From contig NC_072893.1 in assembly GCF_027943255.1 (NCBI RefSeq), positions 125,425,784 through 125,489,783 of the forward strand: a stretch of 64,000 nt of DNA. Reading direction: 5' to 3'. The notes under the pieces were generated by a model. It was not told the DNA's origin and did not search any database. It was given only the letters and a program-made list of their open reading frames with translations. Of this stretch, positions 1-11,500 are shown one piece after another. The translations under genes and the position numbers were made by a program. Each line of letters begins with the position of its first letter. Position 1 is the first letter of the stretch. Origin of the DNA: Anastrepha obliqua (Eukaryota > Arthropoda > Insecta > Diptera > Tephritidae).

Positions 1-705
1 AGCTTAATGCTTCTGAAGATCCTATTCATCGAGTTGTTTATAAAGATCTGCGGTATAAATCCTACGTTATTTTGCAGAAGCCAGTTTATATCGAAGCTAA
101 GATGAGAACAGCGAGTTCTCCCATCTAAACGCCTTCTGATCAAGAGATGTTATGGTTTTTATGACGAAACAAATTTAGACCAAGAATTAAAAAAAAACCA
201 ACCACAGAAATGACCGGATTGATAGATGGCTATGTTCCAATCCTACAGAGGTTCCAGTTATCATGCACATGAAGTTTCCAGCCACTGCTGTGGTTTTAGG
301 TATTGTGAGCAACAAAGGACCACCATACTTCTATACTTAAGGATTTCGAGTGAATTCTGCTGCATATAACGAGGTTCTAGAGACAGTAGTGAAACCCTAG
401 ATTGATAGTATACGCAGTGGCAGCCCATACATTTTTCAGTAAGACTCTGCTCCTTCACACAAGGCGATGGCCATACAGGTTTGGATGGCTGAAAATTTCC
501 ATGACCGCATAACACCGAACTTATGGCTGCCCAACTCGCCAGACCTTAGGTTCGGCGTGAAACCAATAAGCATTCTCATAACACCATTTTTTCTCTGAAG
601 GCTGAAATTATTACTGTTATGGTCAATATGGATAAAAAGCATTTGATTGGGCACGCAAACGTTTTCGGACCCAGATTGCGGAGGTTCTTGCAGGTAATGG
701 AAATC
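1..705 (+). pseudogene. Tc1/mariner-superfamily transposase remnant, cut by window start
   Basis: Read with frame changes, the + strand gives the middle and C-terminal part of an IS630/Tc1/mariner-type DDE transposase. Recognisable blocks, in order, are KSYVILQKP (helix-turn-helix end), VIMHMKFPATAVVLGIVSN, LETVVKP.IDSIRSGSPY, the second catalytic block QDSAPSHKA, AENFHDRITPNLW and NSPDL (third catalytic block). Stops and frameshifts are scattered through it, including a TAA in the SSPI region, so it cannot make protein. The C-terminal RFRSRI-type end is lost in a frameshifted stretch near 650-700. It is a different subfamily from the DD34D mariners elsewhere in the window. No terminal inverted repeat was found; the 5' part lies outside the window. 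Confidence 0.8.
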
Positions 706-722
706 TCATAAATAAAAACTAA

Positions 723-935
723 ATAATTGGCGCGTGCACTTCTGTTAGGTGTTCGGGAAAGCTTATCCTCTTATTTGTGGCGTGCGTCTTGTTGTTGTTC
801 TACCAATGGAGGGACCTAAAGTTTCAAGCCAACTCCACAGGGCAGTTAATTTTTATGAGGATGTTTTTCATGGCAGAAATACACTCGGAGGTTTGGCATT
901 GCCTGTCGAAGGCAAAAATGTCAAAATGCGCTCTA
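723..935 (-). mobile_element. tRNA-derived SINE, 5'-truncated copy
   Basis: This is the body and 3' end of a dispersed SINE seen six times here. Shared blocks are the complement of GGAGGGACCTA, the ATTTTTATGAGGA..TTTTTCATGGCAGAAATACA core, and GGTTTGGCATTGCCTG. Read on the minus strand its 3' end is CGCGCCAATTATTTAG. The tRNA-like head is missing, as expected of a 5'-truncated retroposon. Confidence 0.8.
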
Positions 936-1406
936 AGATATTTTACAAATTTCTAATCGAATGCCGAAATTACTAAGGTCACATTTGACCTTAGGCTGAG
1001 AGAATACAGAAAGTCAGACATAACGCGTTACCATTACTCGGTTTTCAGGCAATTTGACAGCAATAGTTAAAGAGCTATCGGGGGGGTTTATTTGCATTTT
1101 CAGAAATAACTATTTTCGTTTTAGTCCCATTCAAATCCACCTACCACCCATTTATCTTACAATTATCTTACTTACACAATTTATCTTACTAATTTAATTC
1201 AATTTCACTTCAATCCGCGAATTTTGTATTCTATCCATTTTAACCTCCAGTGATAGAAAGGAAGTGGGAAGGTTCCACCTAAATGGCTACAGAAATAAGC
1301 TGAAATACCTCAGGAGCCATAGGACAATACATTGAGCTGATTTATTTTTGACGTGATAACGTCTTATAATTCGATTTAGCCGGCTGCACGCACGAAAAAA
1401 TGTGTC
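936..1406. other. No gene or recognised repeat
   Basis: AT-rich sequence with a G7 run near 1080. I see no coding signal, RNA gene or element ends. Confidence 0.5.
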
Positions 1407-1471
1407 GTTACCTTGCTCATTAGTGTTACCTTGCTTATTTATCGTTACCTTGCTCATTGCTGTTACCTTGA
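1407..1471. repeat. Short tandem repeat, unit about 20 bp
   Basis: Four imperfect copies of GTTACCTTGCTCATT-like units follow one another. They directly precede the first copy of the 150-bp repeat, and nothing suggests function. Confidence 0.6.
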
Positions 1472-1473
1472 AT

Positions 1474-1630
1474 GAACTGCAAGCGAATGCGCGGAACGAA
1501 CGACAAAGCAAACGAACGGCAACGTTCGACATCTTGCTCTCTCCTACTTAAGTGAGCGTATATATGTATGTATATGCGCATATTTACATATATAAATTCA
1601 CGTATTTGTATTTGCATATGCCTTCTTATT
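1474..1630 (+). repeat. Diverged direct repeat, copy 1
   Basis: The block begins GAACTGCAAGCGA, runs through AACGAACGACAAAG, CGTTCG.CATCTTGCTCT and CCTACTT.AGTGAGC, and ends ATTCACRTA..CATATGCCTTCTT. The same order recurs at 1915-2090. It might be a solo-LTR or other repeat fragment, but no terminal dinucleotides or primer-binding site could be fixed. Confidence 0.55.
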
Positions 1631-1914
1631 GATTATTATTAATTTGATTTACTTGAAGAATTTAAAATAAAACCAAGTTTGTAATTTGTATACCTGTTGT
1701 TTTAATGTTATTATTATTAATTTTTTTATTATATATGAAGGAAAAAATGTATGGTAATATTTACCATATACCTTATAAGATATGTTGTATACTAATATAT
1801 GTACATATACAATTTCGCGCAATTTTCAAAAAGAACAAATCTATATATAAAGATGCATACATATCAAATATACGAATCTATTCCGTACGCAAGCAAATGT
1901 AAGCTAATGTGCTT

Positions 1915-2090
1915 GAACTGCAAGCGAGAGCGCCGAACGAACGACAAAGAGCACAATCGGCCCCCGCGTTCGGCAACGTTTGACATCTGGCTCTGTCCTA
2001 CTTGAGTGAGCATATATATGTATGTATATGTATGTATATGCGCATTTGTATATAAATTCACATACTTGTGTTCTCATATGCCTTCTTGCT
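1915..2090 (+). repeat. Diverged direct repeat, copy 2
   Basis: Second copy of the block at 1474-1630, in the same orientation, about 440 bp downstream. It carries an extra CAATCGGCCCCCG segment and expanded TATGTATA repeats. No coding content. Confidence 0.55.
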
Positions 2091-5000
2091 GTGTGCATGG
2101 TAATGAACCATTTCTCTGTTGAGAATAGGACGATGGTAGAAAAAGTAGGAAATGAAAGGGAGTGTTTCGAGTGTAAAGTGTCTTGAAAAAGGTAAATCGA
2201 TGATGGTGCCTCTTAGTGTTGTTGACTTATTAACGTCTGATGCACAATCGAAATTGAAGATATCTTTCATGAATTTGATAAATGTTTCGTCATTTTTCAC
2301 GTTTGTGTAAATGTAACTTGACCTATTCCATTGCAATTCCATTTACCTCCTCCTCTATATCCATACAAAATATCTATCAAACAAATAAAATTAAAATTTT
2401 GTTTTGAAAATTGCAACCATTCCATCAATATTTTCGTATGACGTTGTCACGTTAAACTATCGTCAGTAAACCGACTTTACAGACAACATCTTTTTTAATT
2501 ATTTTTTAAATTTTATTCAGGGTTAAACTTGAAAGAGTTGCGAGTAATTTTCGAAAATTGCACAGAGACAAAGAGACACACAAACCAAATTTTTGTTTAC
2601 GTACTTCCGCTCAGTTGGTTGGGGTCGCGTGATTTTAAAGACTCGATAAATCTGCGCTACGACCTCACGGTGATTTCCCGTGGCACTAATACTTATTTAT
2701 GTATGCGTACTTTGATTATTGCGCCTCTTATAAAATCATGAATTTTGAAGCAAAATGTTCGAGTTTTAAAATATTTATAGACCAGCAGGCCAATAAACAA
2801 TAATTTCGTATTAAAAAAAACAGCCGCTAAACGGTTATCTACATTTGACTAAGTGTTGAACACAATTTAATTGTTACATACGGAGCTATAAATACAGGGT
2901 GGCTAACGAACAGTATAACAAAAATAAAATTTAATAACTTTTTTCTAAGAGGATAGGTTTAAAAAATTTTAATATAATATTTAAGAAAAAAATGAGATTT
3001 AAGAAAATGGCAGTGATTTTGGCAGTTCACCAATAACTCATACCGTCGTCGGTATTTATTTGTTCAGAGGAAGTTTCGACGCGCTTTTACCTTCACGCCT
3101 CCGAGCAGATGAACTTCGTTTAATGAGGTGGGTAAATTCTCGTTGCTCGGGAATCGGGCCACCTAAATCGCACCGCTGTACTTCATAATAGTAATAGTAA
3201 TAATTTAGTATCTGTAGTGAGCTCAATGACAGACACTTCGACTCAAAAGGTCTTCTTTGCACTTCTATATGTGTTAGAAGCAGTTAATACTAGTACTATT
3301 GAGAGGTCCTACTATCATTGAATGCATTACATCATTGGGGGAGCCCAACGTGCAAGGAGGATGCTTCTATCTACTGTGATAAACCCTATCCTCCTATAGG
3401 GCGCTCCCATTTGGTCCCAAGCCCAAGAAACACACCTACGAGAGGCCAGGTAGGTTTATAGGGTAAGTGCTTTGTGAGTAGCCTGTGCTTACCGGATAGT
3501 ATCCGATGATGCAATTTGTGTGGTTGCGGGAAAAATTCCACTGGATATCCGAGCATTTGAGCCAAACCGTCTCTATCCAAGGTAAGGTGCCGACCCCACA
3601 AGGGACCAAGAGTTGAAACAGCGAATTGCCGCTGGACATACAAACTCATCCCTAGCCTTGCCTGCATTATGACATTACCGCACATTTTCGAAGTTCCATC
3701 TACTTCATAACGAAAGAATGTATAATCTATATAATTATATAATCTCCATACGTCATAGGTAGAGAGCCCGGACGTAGGTTTCTTTGTCGTTGATATCCAC
3801 AATTACGGCTCCACCTTCGATATAGTGCAAATGCCCAAATCCCGGCTGGAAGTCAGCTGAATAAGGGAGGTCTGTTTTAGTGGGAGCATACCCCACATAT
3901 CATTGGCGAGACGGATTCACCCGAATGTTTCTGACATTTTTACCCTCCTCTTATCAAAAAAACAAAAAATTACATCAAGTTCTATTTAACCTAGATGTTC
4001 CCGACCGCAGGCTAGAAAATATGTGAAAATATGTTAAAAAACCAAAATTGTGTAATCTCTCAAATGAAATTTAAAGCAAAATTATTATTAATTGCTATCG
4101 CGCCGACTTTGGGCGTATAGTGGAAATGCCCGAGTTCAATTCCATTTTATTTTATTTGATTCGGTTCCAGTAACAGATAAATTTAGGAGCAATAGGTTGG
4201 GGCCCCACGACGTCATCTTAGATTTTGCTGATGGGATCAGCATTGCGTTTTTCAGGCGCTTGCTACAAGACCGACGCTCTTTTGTGTTAAGTGCTTATTT
4301 AATGGCGCCACTTCCTCGCCTTGTCGGTTATGGTTTTGACCTTTAAGCTTTTTCTAAGATTGTACAAAGCCCACTATTCACCCTACGTCTGTATCTACCA
4401 TCCGCTACTTGTCCGGGACTGCTTATTTGTTAAGAACAACTTAACCGCAGCTTATTTCCATATCTGAAGGCAGTTCACTATCCGCAACCTGTGACCCGTC
4501 CGATAGTCTGCAGCTTGGCAACGGAGTAAAATAATCAACTTAAAAAAATTTGCATTTTTTAATGTCGCAAACATCATGAGCCCCCTGTATGCAGGGCGAC
4601 CAAGCGGAATTCGCTTATCGAATTTGCCAAAACACCAATACATACATGACGTAATCAAATGACAGTACTTTACTCTTTTATGAGCATTTCCGACTAATAA
4701 TAAAAATATCAGTTTGACACATCGTGAAGAATCATACATACATATGCACTTGGAACTAGACCCTTAACAGGTTTGGGCCCACTTTTGGTAATTTAAGATG
4801 TCTCTTGGAGCTTTCATATAAACAGAAGATTTTAAAGTCTGCTTTTTGATAGCAAAAACATGGTGAGCGTACGGAAGGTGCTGTCCAATAAAGACCGCTC
4901 ATAGGCGTAGCCTTTTATTTGCAATATTTGCTCCGCAGATAATCCAAAGTACCCGCACTACTAAAATAAGACTTTCACTATAACCTTGGAAACGAACCCT

Positions 5001-5219
5001 ATATCTGCCTCTTAACAGCTGTTAAGCCACGTACAAGCACACTCAGCTGCTATTGTGAATTCTTGTTGACACCTTTATCAATTTAGCGCGCCCTCCAGAC
5101 ATACGCACATATCTGTATGTTCATGCATACATACGCACTCATTTAGAAGCGTTTGATATTTTACTAATTCATTTAACTACCAGTACGAGCTCTTATCTGG
5201 AGTACTAAGACTTATCGCG
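2091..5219. other. Intergenic, no supported gene
   Basis: About 3.1 kb upstream of the Kelch gene. It holds a 138-codon open frame on the minus strand (3386-3802) with no recognisable family, and a possible element end (ACAGGGTGGCTAACG, 2896-2910) without a partner. The rest is AT-rich. Regulatory DNA of the downstream gene could lie here but shows no diagnostic motif. Confidence 0.4.
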
Positions 5220-5381
5220 GTGAGTACAAAAAAACCACCTAAGCTTCACCTGCATTGTGTTGATGCGTTGGACAATCAGTGCAATAATAGGTGCGAAAGG
5301 TGCAGTGTGAATGGAAGAAAATATTTCAAGTTTAATTTTATTAAGAAAAAATTTGACTAAAACGCGAAAAATATCTCACAG
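5220..5381 (+). other. Possible 5'-UTR intron of the Kelch gene
   Basis: A strong donor (GCG|GTGAGT) at 5220 and an acceptor (CTCACAG) ending at 5381 frame a 162-bp AT-rich stretch. It lies just upstream of the proposed ATG at 5450. No transcript evidence is available, and the transcription start is not identified. Confidence 0.3.
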
Positions 5382-5449
5382 ATTCTGTCATTCATTTAAA
5401 TAAAAAAACTCGTTTGAATATAACTTCCACTCTGATACTCAAGTACATA

Positions 5450-5575
5450 ATGGGCAGTTCTTGCTCACGCAATAAGGAAATCCCAACTGTGAATGAAAGT
5501 TCCGGTAACGGCAATGTTAAGCACACATACAACGACAGTAACAGCTGTTTATTGGCAGTGCAATTCGATAATGAG
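5450..5575 (+). CDS. Kelch gene coding exon 1 (residues 1-42)
   Basis: The ATG at 5450 has A at -3 and G at +4 and is the first ATG of its frame. The exon ends ..VQFDNE at donor GAG|GTATTT in phase 0. Its last residues (CLLAVQFDNE) join the first of exon 2 (NSIRVLKYNSTKEDW) to form one normal-looking Kelch blade. That fit is the main argument for this exon. Confidence 0.62.
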
Positions 5576-8500
5576 GTATTTATAGATACTAGACATTATT
5601 TGACTCCCAATAATACCTTGTAGAACCTTGATTGAAACCATCGCCTCTGTGATAAAGAAACTGCAAAGGAGAAGTAGTACAAGGCAAAACTTTAGCTGTT
5701 ACTCTCAAAGCTATATTGAACCTACTGGGCTTTAGAATTAAGGATCCTCATAACAATGAAGTGAGGCAACCAAGAATCATTTAGCCTTCTTTAGGCCGTC
5801 TGAATATGACTTGGGTACGGGGGTTTTTTTTTTTGCGTATCAGGGGGTTTAGAACGCCTAATACGCCATGAAATCCGCCGTCGCAGCAATGGTACACATA
5901 GTAGAAAAAGTCTGCGTTCACCTATGGAAATATTCCTTCCATTAGAAAAAGTTCAAAACAATAAATATTTCAGAAATTTTTTTTAATGAGTTTTATTTAG
6001 TTCACTTAAACGTAACTATCACACATATTTCGCTACCAATAACAAAATCACATTTAAAATGAGAACACATAAAATTAAAAAGGCCATTCAAACTAAACGG
6101 AAAAAGTTTGCGTTCACTTCAATAATAATAAAATAAAAGGCTTAAGATCATAGAAATGTTTTAAAATTAATAGCTAGTTGGATATCCACGCCTTTTTATG
6201 ACTTCTAGAAGGCGTCTTTTCATTGATCCAACTAGTTTGGCTGTTATTTCTGGACTTATGGCTTCCCATTCCTCTTTAAGCGCGTTCTTAAGCATTTCCT
6301 TGCTAGTTATTGTACGCTCTCGTATTTTTTTCTAGAACGTCCCATAAGTGCTCAATCGGGTTAAGGTCAAGTGATTGTGGGGTGTGCGAAGTTGCTTTGG
6401 AACATTATACAACAACCACAACCTAACAATCTCTGCCGTGTGTTTCGGGTCTTTGTCTTGTTGGAAAACAAATCTTTCACCGAGTCCCAGTTTGATTGCA
6501 CTTTCTCTCAAATTCGTTTTTAAAATATCGAGATTATCGACTCAATAAACTGTATATTTCCAACGCCCGAACTAGCCATACACTCCCATATCATGGCACC
6601 TCCTCCCCCATGCTTTACCGTAGGTACCTGATTTTGCTTTCCAAGTGCCGTTCCGTTTTTCCTCCAAATAATTTTACGACCTTTTATCCCGAAAATGCAA
6701 AACTTGCTCTCATCTGAAAAAATCACACTATTCCAAAACTCAGGTCGCTTGTTTACGTATTCCTTGGCGAAAGCCATCCGCTTAAGTCGATTTACTCGCG
6801 ATATGAAGGGTTTTCTTTTTAGAATTTTTCTTACTGTATCTGGATGTACTTTCTTTTGGTATTTTACTTCTATGTCTTTTGAAATTTAGCTTGCTGTTAG
6901 TCGTGGATTAGATTTCACAAGAATAGTTATGTTGCGTTCTTCTCTTTCCGTCAGTTTTTTTGGACGCCTAGAACGAGGCTTAGACTCCAAACAATTCGTT
7001 TGCTTGAAGTTGTTTATCACTCTTTGGACCGATGAGTATTGCCTCCCAACAATTTTCGCGATTTCCCGATAGCTCTTACTATTTTGCCACAAACTTACAA
7101 TGATTTTCCTTTCACCAATATCTATTTATTTTCGCCTTTGGTCCATAGTAACAAAAAATGTATTTCTAATATCAATTTTTCCCTCTTTAGATTTGTTCTT
7201 AACCGCATCAACTACATGAATGATTTAAAATTAAATTTAACTTAATTGCCATGCAAATAATCGTCACTATTCGAAATGAACGCACACTTTTTCTGCTCAG
7301 TCTATTTAAGTAACTGTACTACAATCCCGTTATCTGAACACGACGCAGCTCAAACTCCAAAAAATTTTGTTCATATTCTACGAATAATTTTCTTTGAAAT
7401 AAGTGAAAAGAAATAACTGAGAGTTTTAAGATAAACACGTTAAATTATTTTAATACTTTATAACAGTGGGTGAACGCAGACTTTTTCTACCATGTATGTC
7501 CGGAGACTATAAACCTCCCCCTCGTTTGGTACCGTCGTCCACCCTGGAACCGCATTCCATCGCATTACTTCAGAGTGGCGTTCCATCTTCCTCATTATAG
7601 GGTTTATACCTATGTGCCTGCATCCAGGTCCCGCTTTTTTATCGGGAGAATTTTTTCCGCGAAACCTCTGATGATCTACCACGTTTCCTCGCTGCTTAGC
7701 ATCTTGTCGACGACATTTTCAGTAGTAACGTAATCGACTGCATTATGCAGCGTTGCCTGCTAGGTCATCTACGGCAGCATCCCGTATATGCCTATACCCC
7801 ACACGCGTTTCCTTATTTTGAACAGGTAACTGTTACTAACTATAGATCACCGCATATTTTTAAACCAAATACAGTTAGCCTGTCTATAAAAAAAATTCAT
7901 AATTACAGAAAAACTGCTAGTTGACAGCTAGCGAAAACTTTCAGATCCTTCTATGCTTTCTTTAGTCAGGCTTAGTAAGGCGGAATGGATAGTAATGAAA
8001 GAAGGTGTAGTAGATATTGAAAACTATGGCACTATAGTACCTTACCAGCTGACTAATTGGGAGCAAGAGCACCGGAATCTGCTACGAGTCCAAGCTTGAT
8101 GGAAATATTCAGTTAAGTCCAGGATATTCTGAAAGAAATTCAAGTGGAATGGTGCTACAATTCAGACAACTGCTAAAAATACTAGAAGAGAGAAGTAGAA
8201 GAAGCGAGGAGCAAATAAAAAGCAAAGAGCTGCGATCCTTGTAGAACTGACCGAAAGATCACAATTTCAATTCGAGTGCACATAAAACCATCCCAGTGCA
8301 CCCAATGGAAAAAGAGTGAAAGAAAAGTATGAATCTCGAAGGCAGCAACCGAAATGCAAATAACGACGATCCTAGGTGGGACTCATTTCAAGTGCACAAT
8401 CCGTAGGCCGAGAGCACTAAATAAGACCAACCTAGGTATGATGGTTGGTGGTACTTATAAGTATAATATCTCACCTGGAGAAAATTGACAATGCAGAACA

Positions 8501-11500
8501 CTTTCTCGGCGCATGCGATGGCTATTCCTCTAATTCAAATGTCGGCTTCAGGGAGCAGACATAAAGCGGAGGTAGCAGTTACGATTCATACGCTTCTGGT
8601 AGATGTTTGGCCGGGCTCCGCCTCCTATTTGTCGCGGGTCTCTTAATGTTGTTCCACAGATGGAGGGACCTACAGCTTTAAGCCGACTTCAAACGGAAAA
8701 TTGTTTTTATGAGGAGCTTCCTCATGGCTCAAATACACTCGAAGGTTTGACATTACCTATCGAGGCACGACCGCTATTAGGAAAAACGTTTTCTCGTTTG
8801 TTAATTCATGCACGGATATTCGAACCTACGCACTCCCGAATGGTAGTCACGCACCAACTAGTTCGGCTATGAGGCGTGAGATTACTTATACAGATATCAG
8901 CAACAGTCTACCATGTTTCCCGTGCCGAGAAGTTAAGTCGATCTCTGCAGAAAATGTATGCCAGGTTTTGGGGCGTGGAGGTAAACTGCACGAAGGGTGA
9001 AAAATAGAAGCCGAAAATTGCTATTTAAAGATTTTATCTTTAGGCGAGCTAGCGAAGGATGGAACTAAAACACGACTTGCCAGAATTAAAGAAAAACATG
9101 GTCGAAATATGAACGGGCACGTACGTGAAATATGTACTACCAGAAGGTGGCAGGTACATTCACTACGACTGGAGTTTTTGCAGGGCACTTCTCAATAGGG
9201 AAACAGGCAGGGATGCAGGGTATGACTTTTCGTGCTACAGAAGCTGCGTGAACGATGAGGAAGAAGAAACAGTTTCTGATCTTGTCTGTTACTGCCTTGC
9301 ACTGTGTAGAAACAGGCTGTGATATTTGGCAGCAGCTTTCTCAAATGCAGGTGGCAGATAGCAGATAATGTTGCGTGGGGTCTGATACAAATTTTCAGAA
9401 ATATCGGTTGGTGCTATAAGAAGAAGCAGTAGTTCAAACCAAAGTAGTAGTTCGTAGCACCCAATTCGGACTACATATTTCACCCAAGTGTGCCGTTGTC
9501 TATGGCGGAAGTCACTGCTATTTAATCTAACCTAAGTGCTTTGGAAGCCGAACTCATTTACTGACTTATCACAAATTGAATTCATACCAAACTTTAGCAC
9601 TTTAAAAACTTTTCACGCTTTGAGAGAAAGCAAAACTTGTCCTTCACATTAGTTTTTGAAAATTCGTTCAAAGTAACAAAAAACTGAAGGTCCAATCAAC
9701 TTGTGCTTTTTTGAATTCATTCCATCCTAAGTGAGTAAAAAATTCACAGTCACTTGAACTCCAATTTAAGAAGTTGAGTGATAAGAATGAAGGATGGACC
9801 CTCCATGTATGAGGATTGAGCTGCACTACACTAACTGTGGCTCGGCTCAAATAAATGGACACTCGAATGCTTTATTTTTACCTCCTGAGCGAACTGTTTA
9901 TCAACCAAACTCTCACCCCTCTGCTCTTTACAGAACTCCATAAGGGTCTTGAAATACAATAGCACCAAAGAAGATTGGACGATTTGTCACGAAATTCCCG
10001 TGAAGGGCCTGTATCGTACATCAATTGTGAAACAATATTTGCTCTTCCACGATTGGCATGATGGCCTACGGATATGCTGCTACGATACAACAACACGTGC
10101 CATACGCACATTGAAGCCGCTTAAAATAGAGCAGCCTCAGTGGCGTTGTTATTGCGCTGTCGAATTTCAGGAACGTCTGTACTTAATCGGGGCGGATAGT
10201 GATGACAATCGTAAAGTATATATGTAAGTTTGAATGCAACTTCGATTATCCTAAGCCGAAACAAGATTTAACTGTTCGCTCCTCACTTTTTAGCTGGGAT
10301 CCGGAGAACGACCATTTGAGCGCTGCACCCAAACTGATAGTTGGACGCACAAGAGCCACGGCACTGAAGCATGAAGGCTATTTGTACTTGGCAGGCGGTA
10401 TGGTCACCAATCTGGGCTATGATCACGATTCGAATGCTGTCGAGCGTTACAATCCACGTCGGCGTTGTTGGGAGCAATGCGCTTCGCTGCAGCAGGCGCG
10501 CGGCGTGCCGGGGGTAAGCCTTTTTGTAGTTTAAGCAAAAATGATTGCGCTACGAAGAATTGCAATCGTGGCAAAAGATTCAAAAATTTTAACAGCTAGC
10601 TAGCAGGCGAAAATCAAAAAAGTTAAAGCATGCAGTTGAGAGAGTAGATGGTAATTTTTGGCACGAGAGCGAATTTTTCTGCAATGCGTTCATTTCATTG
10701 AAAACACATGAAGGAAGAGTTACTATTTTTTTAGTCTTTTCACATCTTAAAATTTTTATTTATATTTTCCTCACAGATGGCCTCCGCTGGCGTTTATATT
10801 TACGCCATTGGTGGTGATTGCAATGATATACCTACAAATATGGTGGAGCGATACGACACGCGCATCAACAAGTGGACGCAGGTTGGTTAGAAATTTAGAA
10901 ATTATAATATCTTTTTGTATTAAATTTAAAATAACATTTTCTCGCTTTATGAATTTGGTGTTTTCAAAGACAAAAAAAAAATATTTAGCTTTGCAAATTT
11001 ATGATATTCTTTCTCATAATTTTTTTTGGTTGCAAATTCGTTTATTTGTTGGTTTTTTTTTTTGTTATTTGAAAAAATTTCGATTTCGACACTAATGCAC
11101 TATGGGCTGGCATCAAGAAAGGTGGCCAAAAGTCGGTTTTGGAACTGGGACCAATGGAGTATATTTTTGATATCTATACACTTTAGAGCAGCTATGAGCA
11201 AAATTTCAGAGAATTTCGTTTAGTAGTTTTGCCATTAAAGGGCGATAACCATTCATACTTCGGCTTTTTTTGCACTTGGTCATATAGTTAAAAACAGTGC
11301 GAAATTCGAATATCGCTCAAAATATTTTTGGTAAATTTTACGTTTTTGTATTCAGTTAGAATATTCCAACACAGATTATACTGAAAAAGCTTTGAAATAA
11401 AGGAACTTGACGAAAAAAAATTAATTTTATTCTTAAAATGTTGTTTTTTACCAAAAAGTTTTAGCCGTCGAATGCTGGCAACTTTTGGCACTCCATGATA

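Noticed and set aside
3386..3802. 138-codon open frame on the minus strand
   Set aside because: No recognisable domain, no splice or promoter context, and a second overlapping open frame; chance or old repeat is more likely.
8905..8965. Possible 5S rRNA-like words (GAGAAGTTAAG)
   Set aside because: Only a few bases resemble the 5S internal region; the rest, including the ends, does not.
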